A stretch of 36,154 bases of DNA from Candidatus Omnitrophota bacterium (GTDB lineage: Bacteria; Omnitrophota; Gorgyraeia; Zapsychrales; JAHFFX01). Numbering within the stretch: the stretch's first letter is position 1; each line of letters begins with the position of its first letter. Both the position numbers and the translations under genes were made by a program. The stretch is taken from the NCBI GenBank assembly GCA_023247705.1, contig JAHFFY010000017.1, positions 1 through 36,154 of the forward strand. Direction: 5' to 3'. A model generated the notes under the pieces. The model worked only from the letters and a program-made list of their open reading frames with translations, was not told the DNA's origin and ran no database searches. Positions 26,819 to 35,647 of this stretch are shown here, one piece after another.

Positions 26819-27433
26819 TTATGCCAACCAAGGTCGGGTGGTCGCGAGTTTTTGTTCGTATCCAGAAATCTTATCGTTAAATTGCAACGTCCATCCGATT
26901 TGGTCCAGACCTTTCAAGAGACAATCTTTTGCGAATGGATTAATCACAAACGAAAAAATTTTCCCAGATGGAGAAATTATTTTTTGGGCCGGTAAATCCG
27001 CTGTCACCTTGGCATACTTGGTATTCAGGGTTTCATTAAAAAGATCATCCACTTCATTTGATTTAAGGGCCGTTAATAAGATTCCGTTCTTAACACAATT
27101 ATTATAAAAAATATCAGCAAAACTCGGTGCGATGATGACGCGAAACCCGTAATCGGCCAATGCCCACGGTGCGTGTTCCCGGCTGGAACCGCAGCCGAAA
27201 TTATCCCGGGTCAAAAGAACCGTCGCGCTGCGGTACGCCGGTTTATTCAAAACAAACTCAGGGTTTTCTTTGGTCCCTTCATAATCGGTATAACGCCATT
27301 CATGAAAAAGGTGTTTGCCAAATCCCTTGCGATCGATTTTCTTCAAAAACTGTTTCGGAATAATCGCGTCGGTATCGATGTTGGCGCGATCCAAAGGAAC
27401 GGCCAGACCTGTATGTTTAACAAAAGATTCCAT
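26819..27433 (-). CDS. leuD: 3-isopropylmalate dehydratase small subunit
   Basis: Swivel domain of isopropylmalate isomerase in leucine synthesis. 204 aa, the long bacterial type. It starts with ESFVKHTGLAVPLDRANIDTDAIIPKQFLKKIDRKGFGKHLFHEWRY. The key LTRDNFGCGSSREHAPWAL motif is near 75-93, followed by FRVIIAPSFADIFYNNCVKNGIL. It pairs with LeuC, whose stop overlaps this ATG by one base (TAATG), so they are translated in step. Confidence 0.98.
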   Translation of the reverse strand: MESFVKHTGLAVPLDRANIDTDAIIPKQFLKKIDRKGFGKHLFHEWRYTDYEGTKENPEFVLNKPAYRSATVLLTRDNFGCGSSREHAPWALADYGFRVIIAPSFADIFYNNCVKNGILLTALKSNEVDDLFNETLNTKYAKVTADLPAQKIISPSGKIFSFVINPFAKDCLLKGLDQIGWTLQFNDKISGYEQKLATTRPWLA

Positions 27434-28833
27434 TATAAATATTTCCTCACATCACTGATACGGCCTTCCATCGCCGCGACAACCGCCATCTCCGGGCTCA
27501 TCAAGTGCGTCCGTCCACCCGGGCCTTGACGGCCTTCAAAATTGCGGTTGCTCGTCGACGCGCAGCGTTCGCCTTTTTTGAGCTGATCATCATTCATCCC
27601 CAGACACATCGAACATCCGGCGTAACGCCATTCAAATCCAGCCTGCACAAAAATTTTGTCCAATCCTTCCTGTTCCGCCTGCCGTCGCACACGGCCGGAT
27701 CCGGGGACAACGATCCCCTGGACTTTTGCGGAAATCTTTTTTCCCTTAGACATCTTTGCCGCGGCCCTTAAATCTTCAATCCGGCCATTCGTACAGGATC
27801 CGATAAAAACTTTGTCCACTGGAATGGAACTCATGGGAATTCCTGGTTTCAAATCCATATACTTCAGCGCATCGATCGCGGCCTGTCGTTCGACCGGATT
27901 CGAAAAACTCGCCGGGTCAGGGACTTTTCCTTCGATCGATGTCACTTGTCCAGGACTTGTTCCCCACGTTACCTGTGGTTTAACGTCTTCTACTTTTATA
28001 TTGATTACGCGATCGAATTTCGCGTCGGGATCACTTTTAAAATTTTTCCAATAGGCCATCGCCTTCTGCCACTGATCGCCTTTCGGAGAAAAATCACGTC
28101 CTTGCAGATAACGGAACGTTGTTTCATCTGCAGCGATCATGCCCGCACGTGCGCCCGCTTCAATACTCATATTGCAAATCGTCATACGTCCTTCCATGCT
28201 CAGGCTGCGGATCGCACTTCCCGCATATTCGATCACATAACCGGTGGCGCCGGCGGTTCCAATTTGTCCGATGATATATAAAATAATATCTTTCGGGGTC
28301 ACTCCTTTTCCTAAGCCCCCTTCAATATTGATCAGCATGGATTTCGCTTTATTCTGCTGCAGGGTCTGGGTCGCCAAAACATGTTCCACTTCCGACGTTC
28401 CAATGCCGAAGGCCAATGCCCCGAAAGCGCCGTGCGTTGAGGTATGGGAATCACCGCAAACGATAATCATGCCGGGCTGGGTAATCCCCATTTCCGGACC
28501 GATAACATGCACGATCCCCTGATCTTTATGCTGAAAATCATAAAGTGTAATGCCGAATTCTTTGCAATTTTTCGACAAAGTTTCCATTTGCAGGCGCGAG
28601 GTTTGTTCCGTCTTGGCCAGGTCTTTGGTCCGTGTCGAGACATTATGGTCCATCGTGGCAAAGGTCTTATTGGGAACCCGTACTTTTTTACCGGAGGCAC
28701 GCAGTCCTTCAAAGGCCTGAGGGGACGTGACTTCATGCACCAGATGGCGATCCACATAAACAATGGCGATCTGGCCCGGAGTGTCCTGAACCAGATGGTC
28801 ATCCCAAATTTTTTGATAAAGTGTTTTTCCCAT
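27433..28833 (-). CDS. leuC: 3-isopropylmalate dehydratase large subunit
   Basis: Catalytic [4Fe-4S] subunit of isopropylmalate isomerase. 466 aa, the E. coli-like long form. The start [14 protein letters not shown] is typical. Active site parts are [72 protein letters not shown], the first cluster cysteine in [13 protein letters not shown], and the other two in [34 protein letters not shown] closes the pattern. It is the first gene of the leuCD-ilvD-aroC run and is preceded by a strong promoter and a short leader of about 38 nt, too short for a classical leucine attenuator peptide. Confidence 0.98.
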   Translation of the reverse strand: MGKTLYQKIWDDHLVQDTPGQIAIVYVDRHLVHEVTSPQAFEGLRASGKKVRVPNKTFATMDHNVSTRTKDLAKTEQTSRLQMETLSKNCKEFGITLYDFQHKDQGIVHVIGPEMGITQPGMIIVCGDSHTSTHGAFGALAFGIGTSEVEHVLATQTLQQNKAKSMLINIEGGLGKGVTPKDIILYIIGQIGTAGATGYVIEYAGSAIRSLSMEGRMTICNMSIEAGARAGMIAADETTFRYLQGRDFSPKGDQWQKAMAYWKNFKSDPDAKFDRVINIKVEDVKPQVTWGTSPGQVTSIEGKVPDPASFSNPVERQAAIDALKYMDLKPGIPMSSIPVDKVFIGSCTNGRIEDLRAAAKMSKGKKISAKVQGIVVPGSGRVRRQAEQEGLDKIFVQAGFEWRYAGCSMCLGMNDDQLKKGERCASTSNRNFEGRQGPGGRTHLMSPEMAVVAAMEGRISDVRKYL

Positions 28834-28877
28834 TTGAAATATTCTCGAATTCTTTAATACAAATAAATTGAATGTTG

Positions 28878-28906
28878 ATTCTATAAGAATCGGTTTAGCT
28901 TGTCAA
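28878..28906 (-). promoter_or_regulatory. Sigma70-type promoter for leuC-leuD-ilvD-aroC
   Basis: Minus strand TTGACA (28901-28906), 17-base spacer, TAGAAT (28878-28883): a perfect -35 and a -10 with one mismatch, just downstream of the acnA terminator. Confidence 0.75.
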
Positions 28907-28926
28907 TAGACGTGAGCACAATCGCG

Positions 28927-28972
28927 GAAAAGAAAGCGCCCCCTGATCTCAATATATTGAATCAAGGGGCGC
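28927..28972 (-). terminator. Intrinsic terminator of acnA
   Basis: Arms 28936-28947 and 28961-28972 (GCGCCCC.TGAT type, 11 of 12 paired) enclose a further self-complementary AT core, and the minus strand continues TTTCTTTTC. It lies 72 bases past the acnA stop. Confidence 0.85.
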
Positions 28973-29044
28973 CTCGTTGCCATTGACCTAGTTGTTAAAA
29001 CCAAGTCAAGGATAACATATGGATTGCTAAAAAAGCAAGTTGAC

Positions 29045-31762
29045 TTATCCAACCGCCTTTGGGGCCAGTTTCCGCAAAACAGTGGGGAGAATCCCTCTAT
29101 TTCGATAATAATCGATCTCAACCGGGGTATCAATCCGAACCAAAGTCTGAAATTCTTTTTTCTTGCCGTCTTTTGAAGTCGCCACGACGGTTAATTTCTG
29201 ACGGGGCTTAAGCATGTTATCGAGATTTGGAAAATCAAAGGACTCTTCTCCGGTCAGCCCCAGAGACTGGATGGAATCTCCTTCCAAAAATTCTAAAGGC
29301 AGAACCCCCATTCCCACCAGATTGCTGCGGTGAATGCGTTCGTAGCTTTGGGCGATCACGACCTTTACCCCCAGCAAAGCCGTTCCTTTGGCCGCCCAAT
29401 CCCGGCTTGAACCGGTCCCGTATTCCTTGCCGGCCAAAACAATCAACGGCGTATGACTATTTTTATACAAAAGTGCGGCGTCATAAATACTCATGATCTT
29501 CTGTTCGGGGAAATACATCGTCCAAGATCCTTCTTTGCCCCCGGCCAAAAGATTGCGCAGGCGGATATTAGCGAAAGTCCCCCGCACCATCACCCGGTCG
29601 TTGCCCCGACGCGCGCCATAACTATTGAAATCGACAGGAGCGACACCCTGCTCTTTCAAATAAATGCCGGCAGGACTATTCTCATCGATATCGCCGGCGG
29701 GCGAAATATGATCGGTCGTGATCGAATCGCCGACCATGACCAAAACCCGGGCGCCTTTAACCACCTGGATCAAATTGTTTGTTCCCCCTCCATCCACAAA
29801 AAAAGGCGGCTCTTGGATGTACGTACTCGATTTTTTCCACTGATAAATATCCGACCCTTTGCTTTTCACTTTGTTCCAATCCGCATTACCGCTGAACACA
29901 TCCTGATAACTTTTGCGAAAGAGTTTTGCCGTGACCACTTTCGCGATCGTCTTTTTGATTTCCTCCTGAGTTGGCCACAGATCGCGCAGATAAACATCCT
30001 GTCCGTTTTTGTCTTTCCCCAGCGGTTCCTCCAACAAATTAATATCGATGCGCCCGGCCAACGCATAAGCAACAACTAATGGCGGACTGGCAAGGTAATT
30101 GGCTTTGGTCAAGGGATTGATTCTTCCCTCGAAATTCCGGTTCCCGCTTAAAACACTGGCGACAACCAAGTTCGCCTCTTTGATGGCGTGGGCCACCTTT
30201 TCCGGAAGAGGTCCGCTGTTTCCGATACAGGTCGTGCATCCATACCCGACGATATAAAATCCCAACTTTTCTAACGAAGGCAACAACGCGGCATCTTTTA
30301 AATAGTCGGTTACGACCCGGGACCCAGGCGCAAAACTTGTTTTCACATAACTTTTGACTTGTAATCCTTTTTGAATGGCGTTCCTGGCCAAAAGTCCGGC
30401 CCCGATCAAAACGCTGGGGTTGGATGTGTTGGTGCAGCTCGTGATCGCCGCGATGACAATGGACCCATGCGTCAATTCGGCAGGTGATTTTTGATCAACA
30501 AGACTTTTTCGATCTAATTCCGAAGGATTAAGACCGAATCCACGGCTGGCGACTGGTTCTTGCAAAGATTTCCGGAAATTATTTTTGACTTCCGTCAAAG
30601 AAACGCGATCCTGAGGCCGCTTGGGCCCGGCGATACTGGGAGCAACACTCGAAAGATCCATCTCTAATGTATCGGTAAATTGGGGATCGTTCTTGCCAGC
30701 CATATAAAACAGATCCTGCTCTTTCATATACCGCTCGATCAGATCAATTTCCTTGGGATTCCGTCCGGTCATGCGGTAATAATTAAGTGTTTCCTCGTCA
30801 ACCGGGAATAATCCGATCGTAGCACCGTATTCCGGGGCCATGTTGGCGATCGTCGCCCGGTCCGGTAAACTTAAATTCGCCAAACCGCTACCAAAGAATT
30901 CAACGAATTTTCCAACAACGCCTTTTTTCCTTAAAATTTGCGTGACCGTTAGAACCAAATCCGTCGCCGTGACCCCTTCATTGAGTCTGCCCGTCAATTT
31001 AAAGCCGATCACTTCCGGAACCAGCATGTAAATCGGCTCGCCCAGCATGACCGCTTCCGCTTCAATACCGCCCACCCCCCAGCCGACCACCCCCAAGCCG
31101 TTAATCATCGTCGTATGACTGTCGGTTCCCACCAAACTATCGGGATAAAGGATGGTTTGATTTTTTATCTTCTTTTTGAGAACACCTTGGGCCAGATATT
31201 CGAGATTAACCTGATGGACGATGCCGGTTGCAGGCGGGACAACACGAAAATTTTTGAACGCGTTTTGTCCCCATTTCAAAAATTCGTAGCGTTCTTTATT
31301 TCTTTCAAATTCTTTGGTGACATTGATCTGAAACGCCTTGTTGGTTCCGAACGCATCGACTTGCAGCGAATGATCGATAACCAAATCACACGGGACCTGC
31401 GGATTGATTTTAGAATAATTCCCTCCCATCCGATGCATCGCCGAACGCATGGCCGCCAGGTCCACGACACAAGGCACGCCGGTAAAATCCTGCAGGATCA
31501 CCCGTCCCGGTTTAAAGGCAATCTCTTCCGTGGCATTGATCTTGGGAGACCAGTTAACTAACCGCTTAACGTCCTCTATGGTAATCTGGTAATTGTCATA
31601 ATTTCTAAGCGCGCTTTCCAAGAGAATCTTGATGGAAAAAGGAAGTTGATCCGGCAGGGAAAAGCCCCATTTCGATAATTTGCTTAATTGAAAAATAGTA
31701 AATTGAGATGCTCCAACTTTAAGGACTTTTTGCACATCACGTAATGCATATGGAAGTTTCAT
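29045..31762 (-). CDS. acnA: Aconitate hydratase (AcnA/IRP type)
   Basis: Interconverts citrate and isocitrate in the TCA cycle with a [4Fe-4S] cluster; apo-forms of this type can bind mRNA in other organisms. 905 aa, the full AcnA size. Residue blocks: [82 protein letters not shown] with the first cluster cysteine near 447, and [14 protein letters not shown] with the other two. The swivel domain has [49 protein letters not shown] and [22 protein letters not shown] precedes the ATG. It has its own promoter and terminator and stands between the leu operon and a divergent radical SAM gene. Confidence 0.98.
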   Translation of the reverse strand: MKLPYALRDVQKVLKVGASQFTIFQLSKLSKWGFSLPDQLPFSIKILLESALRNYDNYQITIEDVKRLVNWSPKINATEEIAFKPGRVILQDFTGVPCVVDLAAMRSAMHRMGGNYSKINPQVPCDLVIDHSLQVDAFGTNKAFQINVTKEFERNKERYEFLKWGQNAFKNFRVVPPATGIVHQVNLEYLAQGVLKKKIKNQTILYPDSLVGTDSHTTMINGLGVVGWGVGGIEAEAVMLGEPIYMLVPEVIGFKLTGRLNEGVTATDLVLTVTQILRKKGVVGKFVEFFGSGLANLSLPDRATIANMAPEYGATIGLFPVDEETLNYYRMTGRNPKEIDLIERYMKEQDLFYMAGKNDPQFTDTLEMDLSSVAPSIAGPKRPQDRVSLTEVKNNFRKSLQEPVASRGFGLNPSELDRKSLVDQKSPAELTHGSIVIAAITSCTNTSNPSVLIGAGLLARNAIQKGLQVKSYVKTSFAPGSRVVTDYLKDAALLPSLEKLGFYIVGYGCTTCIGNSGPLPEKVAHAIKEANLVVASVLSGNRNFEGRINPLTKANYLASPPLVVAYALAGRIDINLLEEPLGKDKNGQDVYLRDLWPTQEEIKKTIAKVVTAKLFRKSYQDVFSGNADWNKVKSKGSDIYQWKKSSTYIQEPPFFVDGGGTNNLIQVVKGARVLVMVGDSITTDHISPAGDIDENSPAGIYLKEQGVAPVDFNSYGARRGNDRVMVRGTFANIRLRNLLAGGKEGSWTMYFPEQKIMSIYDAALLYKNSHTPLIVLAGKEYGTGSSRDWAAKGTALLGVKVVIAQSYERIHRSNLVGMGVLPLEFLEGDSIQSLGLTGEESFDFPNLDNMLKPRQKLTVVATSKDGKKKEFQTLVRIDTPVEIDYYRNRGILPTVLRKLAPKAVG

Positions 31763-31800
31763 TTAAATTCCCCCTGGTATTTAATCTAGAAAATCATCCA

Positions 31801-31820
31801 CGGCATTATAGTAAATGCCG
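31801..31820. promoter_or_regulatory. Perfect 7-bp-arm dyad over the acnA -10, candidate operator
   Basis: CGGCATT and AATGCCG arms flank a six-base centre; the -10 TATAAT lies within the dyad (31805-31810). A dimeric regulator bound here would block acnA transcription. No matching regulator gene is in the window. Confidence 0.45.
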
Positions 31821-31833
31821 CTGATTGAGTCAA
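31805..31833 (-). promoter_or_regulatory. Sigma70-type promoter for acnA
   Basis: Minus strand TTGACT (31828-31833), exactly 17 bases, TATAAT (31805-31810). The transcript would start near 31798 with a leader of about 36 nt. Confidence 0.75.
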
Positions 31834-31924
31834 GACATCTACGTTCAAAACTTACTCTCGATCTTTCAATTCCCCCATAATGATTCCGCATCGGTAAAAT
31901 CATCATCATTAATTTAAAAATGCC

Positions 31925-31952
31925 TTGAAATCAAATTCAATTAATGTAATAT
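31925..31952 (+). promoter_or_regulatory. Weak candidate promoter for the radical SAM gene
   Basis: TTGAAA (31925-31930), 16 bases, TAATAT (31947-31952), 27 bases before the ATG. The -10 matches consensus only in part. Confidence 0.3.
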
Positions 31953-31979
31953 GAATATAGTTTTACATAGAAAATCCAA

Positions 31980-33491
31980 ATGAAAATTTTTATATTAAAT
32001 CCGAGTTTCGGGGACAATTTTGTGCGAGTGGCGCGCTGGTCAGCCAAGTCGCGCGGGCGGGTCCAACGCCATCCGGAATTCTTACTCATCGCGGCTCAGA
32101 TCCTGATTGATCAAGGCCACGATGTGAAATTCGTCGAGGCCGCCGCCTGTAATTTCACTCCTGAAGACTCCTTCAAACTCGCGGAAGAATTTCAACCGAA
32201 TCTTCTTTTGATCCACGCAACCACCCCATCGATTTATTCCGATATTGAACAAGCCAAAATCATCAAAAGCAAAACTCATTGTACCGTGGCCTTTGTCGGT
32301 CAACATGTGACCGCCGAAGCAGAAAACACATTTTCGATCGGACGCGGCGTAATTGATTATATTCTCAGACGGGAATACGATTATGCCTTGCGTGATTTGG
32401 CCAACGGACGTCCTCTTGCCTCCATTGCAGGCATGTCCTGGTGGGATGGGCATCAAGTGATCAATAATCCCGATGGCCCTACGATTGATGTCAATGAACT
32501 TCCTTTCCCGGCCTGGCAGCTTATCCAGCCGGAATGGTATCCTGACGGCGGGAAAAAATTTCCTTTTTTAACACTGATCACCGGACGCGGATGCAATAAC
32601 GCCTGCACCTTCTGCCGCGATCCTCAACTGATGTATGGTTATCGTTTAAGAAATCGTACGGCGCAAAAGGTTGTTGATGAAATGGAACATGATCTCAAAA
32701 TCCATCCTCAAATCCGGGAAATCATGTTTGAGACCGACACGTTTGCCGCTGATAAAAAACATGTGACTGAGGTGTGCGAAGAGATTATGCACCGGGGGAT
32801 TAACAAAAAAATAAGTTGGTCCTGCAATATGCGGGTGAATACCGATTTAGAACTCCTCCCTTTGATGCGCAAAGCCGGATGCCGCATGCTGATGACCGGG
32901 TTTGAATTCGGGACCGATGCGCAACTCAGAGTGATCCGCAAAGGCGGCGTCAATATCGAAATGGCCACCCGTTACGCCCACCGCGCTAACGCACTCGGAT
33001 TTACCATTCACGGCTGTTTTATGATTGGGGCCCCAGGCGAAACGAAAGAAAGCGCCCGCAAAACGATCGATTTTGCAAAATCCTTGCCGCTGGACACCAT
33101 TCAGATCACGGGTGTCGCAGCCTACCCAGGGACAACACTCTATAAGTGGGCAAAAGAAAATAATTATTTGATCCCGGGGGATTGGCGCGAATGGCTGACG
33201 CCGCAAAAAGAGCAAAGAACATTATTAACCTATCCGCAACTTTCCAGTAAAGAGATCGATGAATTTATCGATACCGGGTTAAAAGAATTTTATTTGCGTC
33301 CCAGACAAATGTGGCAGATGCTGATCTCGATCCGAAGCCTCGGAGATCTTTTAAGAAAATTGCACGGATTTAAAGCTTTTATTGATTATTTTTTCAAAAA
33401 AACAATCGGGTTCTTTAAAAAGAAAACACCTGATTATACGCGGCGGGAATTGATCACCACAATCACCCAAAGCGATACAATCTCCCTTTAA
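31980..33491 (+). CDS. B12-binding-domain radical SAM protein (class B-like), substrate unknown
   Basis: 503 aa. The N-terminal 140 residues form a Rossmann-like cobalamin-binding-type domain (MKIFILNPSFGDNF, RHPEFLLIAAQILIDQGHDVKFVEA, PNLLLIHATTPSIYSDIEQAKIIK, VAFVGQHVTA), without a DxHxxG base-off motif that I can see, as is common in this class. The radical SAM core follows PFPAWQLI, with the cluster motif GRGCNNACTFCRD (CxxxCxxC) near 200-212 and later ETDTFAADKKHVTEVCEEI, CRMLMTGFEFGTDAQLRVI and GCFMIGAPGETKESARKTIDFAKSL. The C-terminus is basic and aromatic. Family members methylate or rearrange lipids, sugars, hopanoids and antibiotics; the substrate cannot be read. The start lacks a Shine-Dalgarno. 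The ferredoxin gene follows on the same strand but with its own promoter. Confidence 0.9.
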   Translation: MKIFILNPSFGDNFVRVARWSAKSRGRVQRHPEFLLIAAQILIDQGHDVKFVEAAACNFTPEDSFKLAEEFQPNLLLIHATTPSIYSDIEQAKIIKSKTHCTVAFVGQHVTAEAENTFSIGRGVIDYILRREYDYALRDLANGRPLASIAGMSWWDGHQVINNPDGPTIDVNELPFPAWQLIQPEWYPDGGKKFPFLTLITGRGCNNACTFCRDPQLMYGYRLRNRTAQKVVDEMEHDLKIHPQIREIMFETDTFAADKKHVTEVCEEIMHRGINKKISWSCNMRVNTDLELLPLMRKAGCRMLMTGFEFGTDAQLRVIRKGGVNIEMATRYAHRANALGFTIHGCFMIGAPGETKESARKTIDFAKSLPLDTIQITGVAAYPGTTLYKWAKENNYLIPGDWREWLTPQKEQRTLLTYPQLSSKEIDEFIDTGLKEFYLRPRQMWQMLISIRSLGDLLRKLHGFKAFIDYFFKKTIGFFKKKTPDYTRRELITTITQSDTISL

Positions 33492-33525
33492 TTGGTTAAC
33501 GTAAAGTTCATTTTGGGATTGATAA

Positions 33526-33554
33526 TTGACAGCGAAAATCTGATCTGTTATAGT
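33526..33554 (+). promoter_or_regulatory. Near-consensus promoter for the 7Fe ferredoxin
   Basis: TTGACA (33526-33531), exactly 17 bases, TATAGT (33549-33554). It gives a leader of about 85 AT-rich bases ending in a perfect AGGAGGT six bases before the ATG. It is the strongest expression signal set in the window, suggesting an abundant protein. Confidence 0.8.
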
Positions 33555-33644
33555 GTAAAAAAATTAAAGCATCGATTAAAATAATTATTTGTTTATAGAA
33601 ATTTTTTAGAATTTTTAACTATAATAATTTTTAGGAGGTCCATA

Positions 33645-33929
33645 ATGGCTCATGTAGTTACTGAACCTTGCGTTAAATGTCGGTATACCGATTGCGTGTC
33701 GGTTTGTCCAGTCGATTGTTTTCATGAAGACAAAGAGATGCTCGTCATCGACCCGGATGTGTGTATCGATTGCGGGGCCTGCGTTCCGGAATGTCCTGTA
33801 CAAGCGATTTATACCGAAGATGATGTTCCTGAAAAATGGAAAAGCTATGTTGCCCTTAACAAGGAAAAGGCCTCGAGTCTTCCGGTGATCACACAGAAGA
33901 AAACCCCTCTTGCGCCGCCTAAAACTTAA
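33645..33929 (+). CDS. fdxA: 7Fe ferredoxin ([3Fe-4S][4Fe-4S], Azotobacter FdI type)
   Basis: Small cytosolic electron carrier, 94 aa. The cysteine pattern matches Azotobacter ferredoxin I shifted by one: C9, C17 and C50 for the 3Fe-4S cluster, C21, C40, C43 and C46 for the 4Fe-4S cluster, with C12 and C25 as extra cysteines. The sequence start [26 protein letters not shown] and [17 protein letters not shown] are near textbook. The usual C-terminal extension of FdI is shortened to about 35 residues. It has its own promoter, SD and terminator, so it is a monocistronic gene. It could supply electrons to the adjacent radical SAM protein, but this is only context. Confidence 0.95.
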   Translation: MAHVVTEPCVKCRYTDCVSVCPVDCFHEDKEMLVIDPDVCIDCGACVPECPVQAIYTEDDVPEKWKSYVALNKEKASSLPVITQKKTPLAPPKT

Positions 33930-33988
33930 AAAAAATCCGGTTTCAGTTTAACTGCGACAAAGATCTTTTTACCGTGCGTCTGAATTTC

Positions 33989-34030
33989 AGGGGAGAATAT
34001 TTTAGGTCAATATCTCCCCTCTTTCCTTTT
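33989..34030 (+). terminator. Intrinsic terminator of the ferredoxin gene
   Basis: AGGGGAGAATATT pairs with AATATCTCCCCT (33989-34020, one bulged A), followed by TTTCCTTTT at 34022-34030. Confidence 0.8.
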
Positions 34031-34083
34031 AGATATTATCGATAAAAGCATGAAGTCCAGATCGAAAGGAAACGCAAAAAGTC

Positions 34084-34581
34084 ATGTGGTTTTTTATGAT
34101 TTCATGTTACATCTTGACGTTGATCAGTTTCTTTTTTTTTATTTTGAACGCGCTTCAGGGATATTTTCAATTTAAAATTTTTGCCGCCAACCATTCGGCC
34201 TTTGCGCTGTTGACGATTATGATTTACCTTTTTACCGAAACGTTGATCATCTTCTATTTTGTGGGAATCGGCATCAGCATTAAAGAATACACGGCGGACA
34301 ACAAATTAAGTCATCATTTTCATCAGCGTTCTTTGAAGATCAAGCGTTGGGTCTATCCTCCGATATTGCTGAATATTTTGCTTTTTATGATCCTTTTTAT
34401 CTCGGGTGGTGCCGTTGACACCAATCACATGCCCGGATGGCTCCACGGCCTCTTGTTTTATATCTGTTTCTTTCATTTTATTAAAATGACTCGACTGGAA
34501 CATCGTGCGTTTCAGGAGAGCACCAGCATTGTCCTGGAAATGTCTGGCGTTCGTCCTCACGGAATAACTAAAAACGCCTGA
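34084..34581 (+). CDS. Four-helix membrane protein of unknown function, histidine-containing
   Basis: 165 aa with four strong hydrophobic segments at about 5-27, 38-64, 91-110 and 119-135. Histidines sit near the membrane ends: H37, H115, H121, H131 and H140; H121 and H131 are in the fourth helix. Two of these could bind haem or copper, but no named motif is complete, so I do not assign a family. AAGGA lies about 12 bases before the ATG. It starts a four-gene plus-strand run with the downstream start only three bases after its stop. The run meets DUF420 and SCO genes, which assemble cytochrome oxidase, so a link to respiration is plausible. Confidence 0.7.
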   Translation: MWFFMISCYILTLISFFFFILNALQGYFQFKIFAANHSAFALLTIMIYLFTETLIIFYFVGIGISIKEYTADNKLSHHFHQRSLKIKRWVYPPILLNILLFMILFISGGAVDTNHMPGWLHGLLFYICFFHFIKMTRLEHRAFQESTSIVLEMSGVRPHGITKNA

Positions 34582-34584
34582 AAC

Positions 34585-34746
34585 ATGTATTATCTCGCAA
34601 AAATCTTTCAAGCAACGGGATTAACGGTCATCGCGATCGGCTTTGTCCAGAGTTTTCCAAGATTACTCGATCGCAACGCCTTGACCATTGGCACGATCGC
34701 CTTTGTGACCGGATGGACGATTCAACGATTTTTTCTAAGGGATTAA
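34585..34746 (+). CDS. Small 53-aa membrane protein, unknown
   Basis: Runs from MYYLAKIFQA to RFFLRD, with two hydrophobic stretches (about 10-22 and 33-46) separated by a polar RLLDRN turn. It starts three bases after the previous stop and ends four bases before the next start, with no own Shine-Dalgarno, as expected for a coupled small gene. I recognise no family. The coding call rests on tight packing and a membrane-protein-like composition. Confidence 0.6.
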   Translation: MYYLAKIFQATGLTVIAIGFVQSFPRLLDRNALTIGTIAFVTGWTIQRFFLRD

Positions 34747-34750
34747 TCAG

Positions 34751-34885
34751 ATGAGAACGATATTGAAATTCGATACTGGCGCCGATGGATTCCTGAAGAT
34801 GATTTATGTCCTCGCGGTCACCGCTTTTATTGTTTTGATTTCAGGATTAATTTTTATTCTTTTTGTCTTTCCCAAAAACTATTAG
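34751..34885 (+). CDS. Small 44-aa single-pass membrane protein, unknown
   Basis: MRTILKFDTGADGFLKMIYV followed by one long hydrophobic helix (about 18-40) and the end FPKNY. Size and layout resemble small accessory subunits of respiratory oxidases, but no motif proves this. It is packed between the 53-aa gene and the DUF6787-like gene, with gaps of four and nine bases. Confidence 0.55.
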   Translation: MRTILKFDTGADGFLKMIYVLAVTAFIVLISGLIFILFVFPKNY

Positions 34886-34894
34886 GAGCCTAAT

Positions 34895-35227
34895 ATGAGT
34901 GCATTCAAATTCGCAGAGCGTTTAAAGAAACGCTGGAATATCTCAACCGACAAAGATTTCGTTTTGATCATGCTGGTCTTTTCTTTGGCCGGCGCAGGAG
35001 TTGGATTTGAACGACGGAAAGTCTTCGAATTTTTAGGATTGAATCACAGCCATCTTTGGATCCAGATTCTGGCCTGGCTGTTACTTATTGTTCCACTTTA
35101 CCAAATCTCGACGATTTTTTTTAGTATCTTTCTAGGACAATTTAATTTCTTCTGGGGCAGGCAAAAAGCCATCGGGAGAGGAATCAAAAAACTTTTTCTA
35201 AACACTCCGAGCAACTCAAAATCCTAG
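34895..35227 (+). CDS. Probable DUF6787-like membrane protein
   Basis: 110 aa. Starts FAERLKKRWNISTDKDFVLIMLVFSLAGAGVGFERRKVFEFLGL, then a second hydrophobic segment WIQILAWLLLIVPLYQISTIFFSIFLGQFNFFWGRQKAIG. The RWNI...F-x-L-x-G...GFERRK and GQFNFF..R..G pattern resembles the DUF6787 family as I recall it; I cannot verify it. AGGAG precedes the ATG. Its last 12 bases overlap the convergent DUF420 gene. The function is unknown. Confidence 0.65.
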   Translation: MSAFKFAERLKKRWNISTDKDFVLIMLVFSLAGAGVGFERRKVFEFLGLNHSHLWIQILAWLLLIVPLYQISTIFFSIFLGQFNFFWGRQKAIGRGIKKLFLNTPSNSKS

Positions 35228-35647
35228 ATGAACGAGATACAGCATCACATAAATCAAAACACCCGTCACGGAAACGTATAACCACACCGGCAGCAGCCAT
35301 TTTGTAATACGTTTGTGTTTCTCAAAGCGTGCATGGTTCGCATGCGAGACCGCAATCAAACTAAACGGCAGGATAATCATCGCCAAGGGTGTGTGCGTCA
35401 ACAAAATAAAAGAATAAATTCCCCGTGATACTCCCCCGCCCTGATACCGCGTCACCACTCCATGTTTAAGCGCATGATAGGTAACATATGATCCCAAGAA
35501 CAAGGCAGAACTGATGAGCGCATAAATCATCAACTTTTGATGGATGTCCTTCTTCCCATTCTTAATCGCTCGCCACCCGAAGAATAAAAAAACAGCCGCA
35601 AGCGTGTTTAAGATCGCGTTGATCGTTGGCAGATAAATATTGTTCAT
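35216..35647 (-). CDS. DUF420 family membrane protein (cytochrome oxidase-associated)
   Basis: 143 aa with about four transmembrane segments (about 10-26, 41-58, 78-100 and 117-139). The family pattern is visible: HQKLMIYALISSALFLGSYVTYHALKHG, TRYQGGG, YSFILLTHTPLAMIILPFSLIAV and WLYVSVTGVLIYVMLYLVH. Conserved histidines are H36, H58, H85 and H102. Family members, such as CtaM in Gram-positives, are needed to mature haem-copper oxidases. Its ATG overlaps the SCO stop as ATGA, so the two are coupled, and both probably belong to an oxidase gene set that continues beyond the right edge. Confidence 0.88.
   Translation of the reverse strand: MNNIYLPTINAILNTLAAVFLFFGWRAIKNGKKDIHQKLMIYALISSALFLGSYVTYHALKHGVVTRYQGGGVSRGIYSFILLTHTPLAMIILPFSLIAVSHANHARFEKHKRITKWLLPVWLYVSVTGVLIYVMLYLVHLGF

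Noticed and set aside
29453-30079. 208-aa plus-strand open frame opposite acnA
   Set aside because: Antisense to a conserved part of aconitase, with no Shine-Dalgarno and no recognisable domain.
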